7,779 nucleotides of DNA from JAVBOJ01 sp031550755 (GTDB taxonomy: Bacteria > Bacillota > Clostridia > Oscillospirales > UBA929), in the NCBI GenBank assembly GCA_031550755.1, contig JAVBOJ010000098.1, positions 1 through 7,779 on the forward strand, given 5' to 3'. Positions 5,095-7,779 of this stretch are shown piece after piece; the first letter of the stretch is position 1; each line of letters opens with the position of its first letter. Under the pieces are notes generated by a model. It was not told where the DNA came from and made no database searches. It was given only the letters and a program-made list of their open reading frames with translations. Made by a program: the position numbers and the translations under genes.

Positions 5095-7704
5095 ATGAAG
5101 AGAAGAAGTCTTGCCCTGCTCCTGGCGCTTGCCCTTGTCTGCGGCTTTTCGGTACAGGCCCTGGCCATGTACGGCTACGATCAGCCCGGCGACACCAACC
5201 ATTTCACCTATTATGCCGCCGGTTATGACGCCGCCGCCTATCCTCAAAAGACCCTGAACGCCCCGTTCACCACCGCGCAAATCGCCGTGGACGGCGTCCG
5301 AGACGCGGCCTATGACGCGGCCCCCGCCTCGGCCATCGAAAACGTCAAAACGCTGGCCAACATGACCTATGCCGACAACCAGACCGCCGCCCCGGTCAAG
5401 GGAACGCTGCGTTCGGTCTGGGACGGCCCGGTACTGTATCTGTTGGTCGAGGTGTTTGACGAGACGCTGGCGGCCAACGCGGCCGCACCCGCCAACGGCG
5501 GCGCGATGACCTCCAAGCCGGCGGTGCCCACCGACCGCGACAGCGTCGTGTTCGCCTTTGACCTTTGGAACGACAAGGTGGTTTATGAGACCGATACGAC
5601 CGCCGTTTTCACCGTCGATTCCACCGGCCATCTGACCTTCTACCGCAACGCGTCCATCCCGTCGCTCGGCTCGGTGCACGCCGACCCGATCCATCCGGAA
5701 TATACCAACCGCATCAAGGGATACGCCGCCTCGGCCACCGCCACCGGCTATATCGTCGAGCTGGCGCTGCAAATCGAAGGCACGCAGGCGCAAAACGACC
5801 GGATCTTCGGCGTGGACGTGCAGCTCTGCAATGTGCAGACCCTCGCGGCCCGCACCGTGCAGGAGCCCAATCCGTGGTGGCCGTGGTTCGGCACCGAATT
5901 CAACACCGTGACCTATCCCGCCGGGCCGGGCCGCTCCTCCAACACCTTCTGGAGCCACAATCAGGACAGCCTGTACGCCGAATATGACCACGAGCGCCCG
6001 GTCGCCGTGGATTGGGGCCATGTCATCCTGACCGGCTGGGACGGACAAGCCCCCTTCGCGTTCAGCAGCTGGCGGCTGACCAGCGCCCTCGCCGAGCTGG
6101 ACTCCATCCGCTTTGCCAAGGGCGTCTATACCCCGGCCACGCAGGCCGCGCTGGACGCCGCCGTGGATGCTGCCCGCGTACTCATTGATACCGGCAGCAA
6201 CGATATCACGGCCGTCAACGCCGCCGCCGACACGCTGGAGGCCGCCATTGCCGGCTTGCGCTGGGCGGATACGAAATATCCCGACCCGGCGGAACTGCCC
6301 AATCAGTTCACCCTGCCCAATCCGTACCAATTTTTCGGCAGCGACCGGACGGTAGAAACTTTCGCCGACTGGGACGTGCGCCGCGCCGAGATCCTCGACC
6401 TGGCGCAGTTCTACGAATACGGCTACAAGCCCGAAGCACCCGACGCCCAATGGATTTCCGCCGTGACCTACACCCCGGCCAATCCGGGCTCGCCGCCGTG
6501 GGTGCCCGCCTCGCCCGAGGGATACAGAATCACCCTGTCCATGACCTACGGCAGCCTGACCAGAACGCTGGACTACAACCTCTACATGCCGTCGGCGACG
6601 CAGGTGGCGGCCAACGGCCATGTGGGGCGCGTGCCGGTCGTGCTGAGCTTTGACGGCAACATCGCAGCCTATCAGGAGGCCGGCCTGGCGGTCATGCAGG
6701 TGCCCGCCGGCTCGGGCGGCGACGGCCGCTCCAACGAGTACGCATGGGGCACCCGCACTGGCGTGTTCTATGATTTCTTCCCTTACAGTCGCAACGGCGA
6801 AGTCGCACTCAAGGAGGTCAGCAGCGAGATGGCCTCCGCCTGGAGCGCCTCGCGCGGGATTGACGCGCTGGAGCTGCTCGCGCAGTACACCGCGCCTGTT
6901 TCCGGCAAGGCTGTCAACAACTTGGCCGATCCGGAGAAGCTGGCCGTCACCGGCTTTTCCATCAACGGCAAATACGCCTTCGTCTCCGCCGTGTTCGACG
7001 AGCGCATCGGCGTCTGCATCCCCGGCGCGGCGGGCGCGTCCGGCCCCTCGCCCTGGCGCTATGTCTACGCCGGGCAGAAGTACGACTGGTCGGACACCGT
7101 CTGGGCACCCAACGGCGCGGCCCAGCAGACCGCCTTCGGCACCGAAATGATGGCCAACAGCGTCCGGCACAACCGCGTCCGCGAGACCGAGCTGTTCCGC
7201 CACTTCCTGACGCCCGACCGTTTCTACCAGAAGCTGGACGGCGCGTACGGCTATGCCGCGCGTCTGCCTTACGACCAGAACGACTTGGTGGCCACGCTGG
7301 CGCCGCGCGCCATCGTGCTGGAAAACACCCTCAACGACTATAACGACGGCTGCGTGGCCGACGCGCTGGCGCTCGACGTCGCCAAAACCGTCTATGAAAA
7401 CCTCGGTTATGACGCCGACGATCTCGTCAAGTACAACTTCCGCACCGTGCAGCCCACCGGCGACCCGCACGGCAGCGATACCGCCCAGCGCGCCCGCACC
7501 GCCGAATACCTCAACCATTATTTCTATGAAACGGATCTGAGCGAGGCTACCGACGAGTGGCTGGCGACCAACCCGTTCACCCTGCCGGTGTCGAACAACA
7601 AAACCGAGAGCCCCTATGACTACTACTACGGCGGGTACAACACCATCACCGGTGGCGGTTCTGGCGGCGGCTCCGGCGGCGGTACGGGCGGCTCCGGCTG
7701 GTAG
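5095..7704 (+). CDS. Secreted multidomain CE15-like (glucuronoyl esterase) protein; ends at in-frame TAG
   Basis: An 869-residue exported protein with GGAGGT 8 bases before the ATG. Residues 1-24 form a Sec signal peptide (basic start, Leu/Ala core, cleavage after ALA). Residues about 57-310 resemble a CBM9-type carbohydrate-binding module (IAVDGVRDAAYD 63-74; LRSVWDGPVLYLLVEVFDE 105-123; DSVVFAFDLWND 149-160). Residues about 327-390 match a FIVAR three-helix module. Residues about 404-812 are CE15-like: FTLPNPYQFF, FADWDVRRAEILDLAQFYEY, TGFSINGK with S622, GASGPSPWRY, VLENTLNDY, and PHGSDT with H792. CE15 enzymes cut the ester between glucuronoxylan 4-O-methylglucuronate and lignin. The usual acid after the serine and the conserved Cys and Arg beside it are replaced here, so activity is uncertain. 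A Gly/Ser/Thr linker (853-868) precedes Trp and TAG; the frame then continues open to the window edge. Confidence 0.88.
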   Translation: MKRRSLALLLALALVCGFSVQALAMYGYDQPGDTNHFTYYAAGYDAAAYPQKTLNAPFTTAQIAVDGVRDAAYDAAPASAIENVKTLANMTYADNQTAAPVKGTLRSVWDGPVLYLLVEVFDETLAANAAAPANGGAMTSKPAVPTDRDSVVFAFDLWNDKVVYETDTTAVFTVDSTGHLTFYRNASIPSLGSVHADPIHPEYTNRIKGYAASATATGYIVELALQIEGTQAQNDRIFGVDVQLCNVQTLAARTVQEPNPWWPWFGTEFNTVTYPAGPGRSSNTFWSHNQDSLYAEYDHERPVAVDWGHVILTGWDGQAPFAFSSWRLTSALAELDSIRFAKGVYTPATQAALDAAVDAARVLIDTGSNDITAVNAAADTLEAAIAGLRWADTKYPDPAELPNQFTLPNPYQFFGSDRTVETFADWDVRRAEILDLAQFYEYGYKPEAPDAQWISAVTYTPANPGSPPWVPASPEGYRITLSMTYGSLTRTLDYNLYMPSATQVAANGHVGRVPVVLSFDGNIAAYQEAGLAVMQVPAGSGGDGRSNEYAWGTRTGVFYDFFPYSRNGEVALKEVSSEMASAWSASRGIDALELLAQYTAPVSGKAVNNLADPEKLAVTGFSINGKYAFVSAVFDERIGVCIPGAAGASGPSPWRYVYAGQKYDWSDTVWAPNGAAQQTAFGTEMMANSVRHNRVRETELFRHFLTPDRFYQKLDGAYGYAARLPYDQNDLVATLAPRAIVLENTLNDYNDGCVADALALDVAKTVYENLGYDADDLVKYNFRTVQPTGDPHGSDTAQRARTAEYLNHYFYETDLSEATDEWLATNPFTLPVSNNKTESPYDYYYGGYNTITGGGSGGGSGGGTGGSGW
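7651..7701 (+). repeat. Gly-rich linker-coding repeat
   Basis: The codons read GGGSGGGSGGGTGGSGW, near-tandem GGGS/GGGT units typical of flexible interdomain linkers in secreted proteins. Such a linker normally leads to another domain, yet here it is followed by TAG. GC-rich short repeats like this are also prone to slippage and base-calling errors. Confidence 0.8.
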
Positions 7705-7779
7705 TCCTACGTCCTCCCGGCCAACGCCTCCGAGCTGGAGGTACTGATGGCCGAGGCCGCCGAAAAGCTGGGCGGAAGC
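7705..7779 (+). other. In-frame coding continuation after the TAG (cut by window edge)
   Basis: The 25 codons after the TAG are open in the same frame and read SYVLPANASELEVLMAEAAE and then KLGGS. Their third positions are almost all G or C (22 of 25 by eye), as in the esterase gene. The stretch looks like the start of a helical module, perhaps another FIVAR-type bundle. It is most simply the rest of the esterase protein beyond a mutated, recoded or miscalled codon. Alternatively a new gene starts at the ATG at 7747, which has GGAGGT about 5 bases upstream; that would not explain the coding bias of the 14 codons before it. Confidence 0.6.

Noticed and set aside
5068..7518. An 816-residue open frame on the minus strand opposite the esterase gene
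   Set aside because: It is the complement-frame shadow of a high-GC gene: composition is rich in Gly, Val, Arg and His with no recognisable domain. The plus-strand gene has a signal peptide, ribosome binding site, promoter and clear homology.
1..7779. CRISPR array, tRNA or rRNA genes, insertion sequences, attachment sites
   Set aside because: No regularly spaced repeats, cloverleaf-like sequences, transposase motifs or terminal repeats were seen on either strand.

Overview
The window looks like a chromosomal piece of a high-GC member of the Firmicutes (Clostridia, possibly an Oscillospiraceae-like lineage). The clues are strong AGGAGG-type ribosome binding sites before almost every gene, a YerC/YecD-type TrpR-like regulator, a cyclic-di-GMP-I riboswitch, compact sigma-A promoters in short AT-rich gaps, and a secreted multidomain CE15-like carbohydrate esterase. 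This placement is inference; no marker gene is present.

Left part, minus strand: a GNAT acetyltransferase (cut by the window edge) lies 19 bases downstream of ridA, and the two form one transcription unit. Upstream of ridA is a 345-base gap (908-1252). It holds, in transcription order on the minus strand, a near-consensus sigma-A promoter, a recognisable cyclic-di-GMP-I (GEMM-I) riboswitch aptamer, two terminator-like hairpins, and a second promoter candidate just before ridA.

Middle part, minus strand: a tightly packed four-gene unit runs from about 4090 down to 1253. It encodes a YerC-like HTH regulator, a low-GC SAM methyltransferase, a second SAM methyltransferase, and a geranylgeranyl-reductase-family flavoprotein. 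Gaps are 4 and 23 bases, and the third junction either overlaps (TAATG) or leaves 23 bases. A tailoring role on an isoprenoid, quinone or lipid is plausible but not shown.

Right part, plus strand: a divergently transcribed DUF3298/RsiV-like protein without a signal peptide ends at a strong intrinsic terminator. A well-formed promoter with an inverted repeat over its start point then drives an 869-residue secreted protein: signal peptide, CBM9-like module, FIVAR-like helical module, CE15 (glucuronoyl-esterase-like) domain and Gly-rich linker. Its frame hits TAG right after the linker but continues with the same codon bias to the window edge. The gene is therefore probably the front part of a longer protein that is broken, read through, or wrongly called at one base.

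The points most worth a second look are the cyclic-di-GMP riboswitch placed ahead of ridA, the in-frame TAG, and the unusual CE15 active site.
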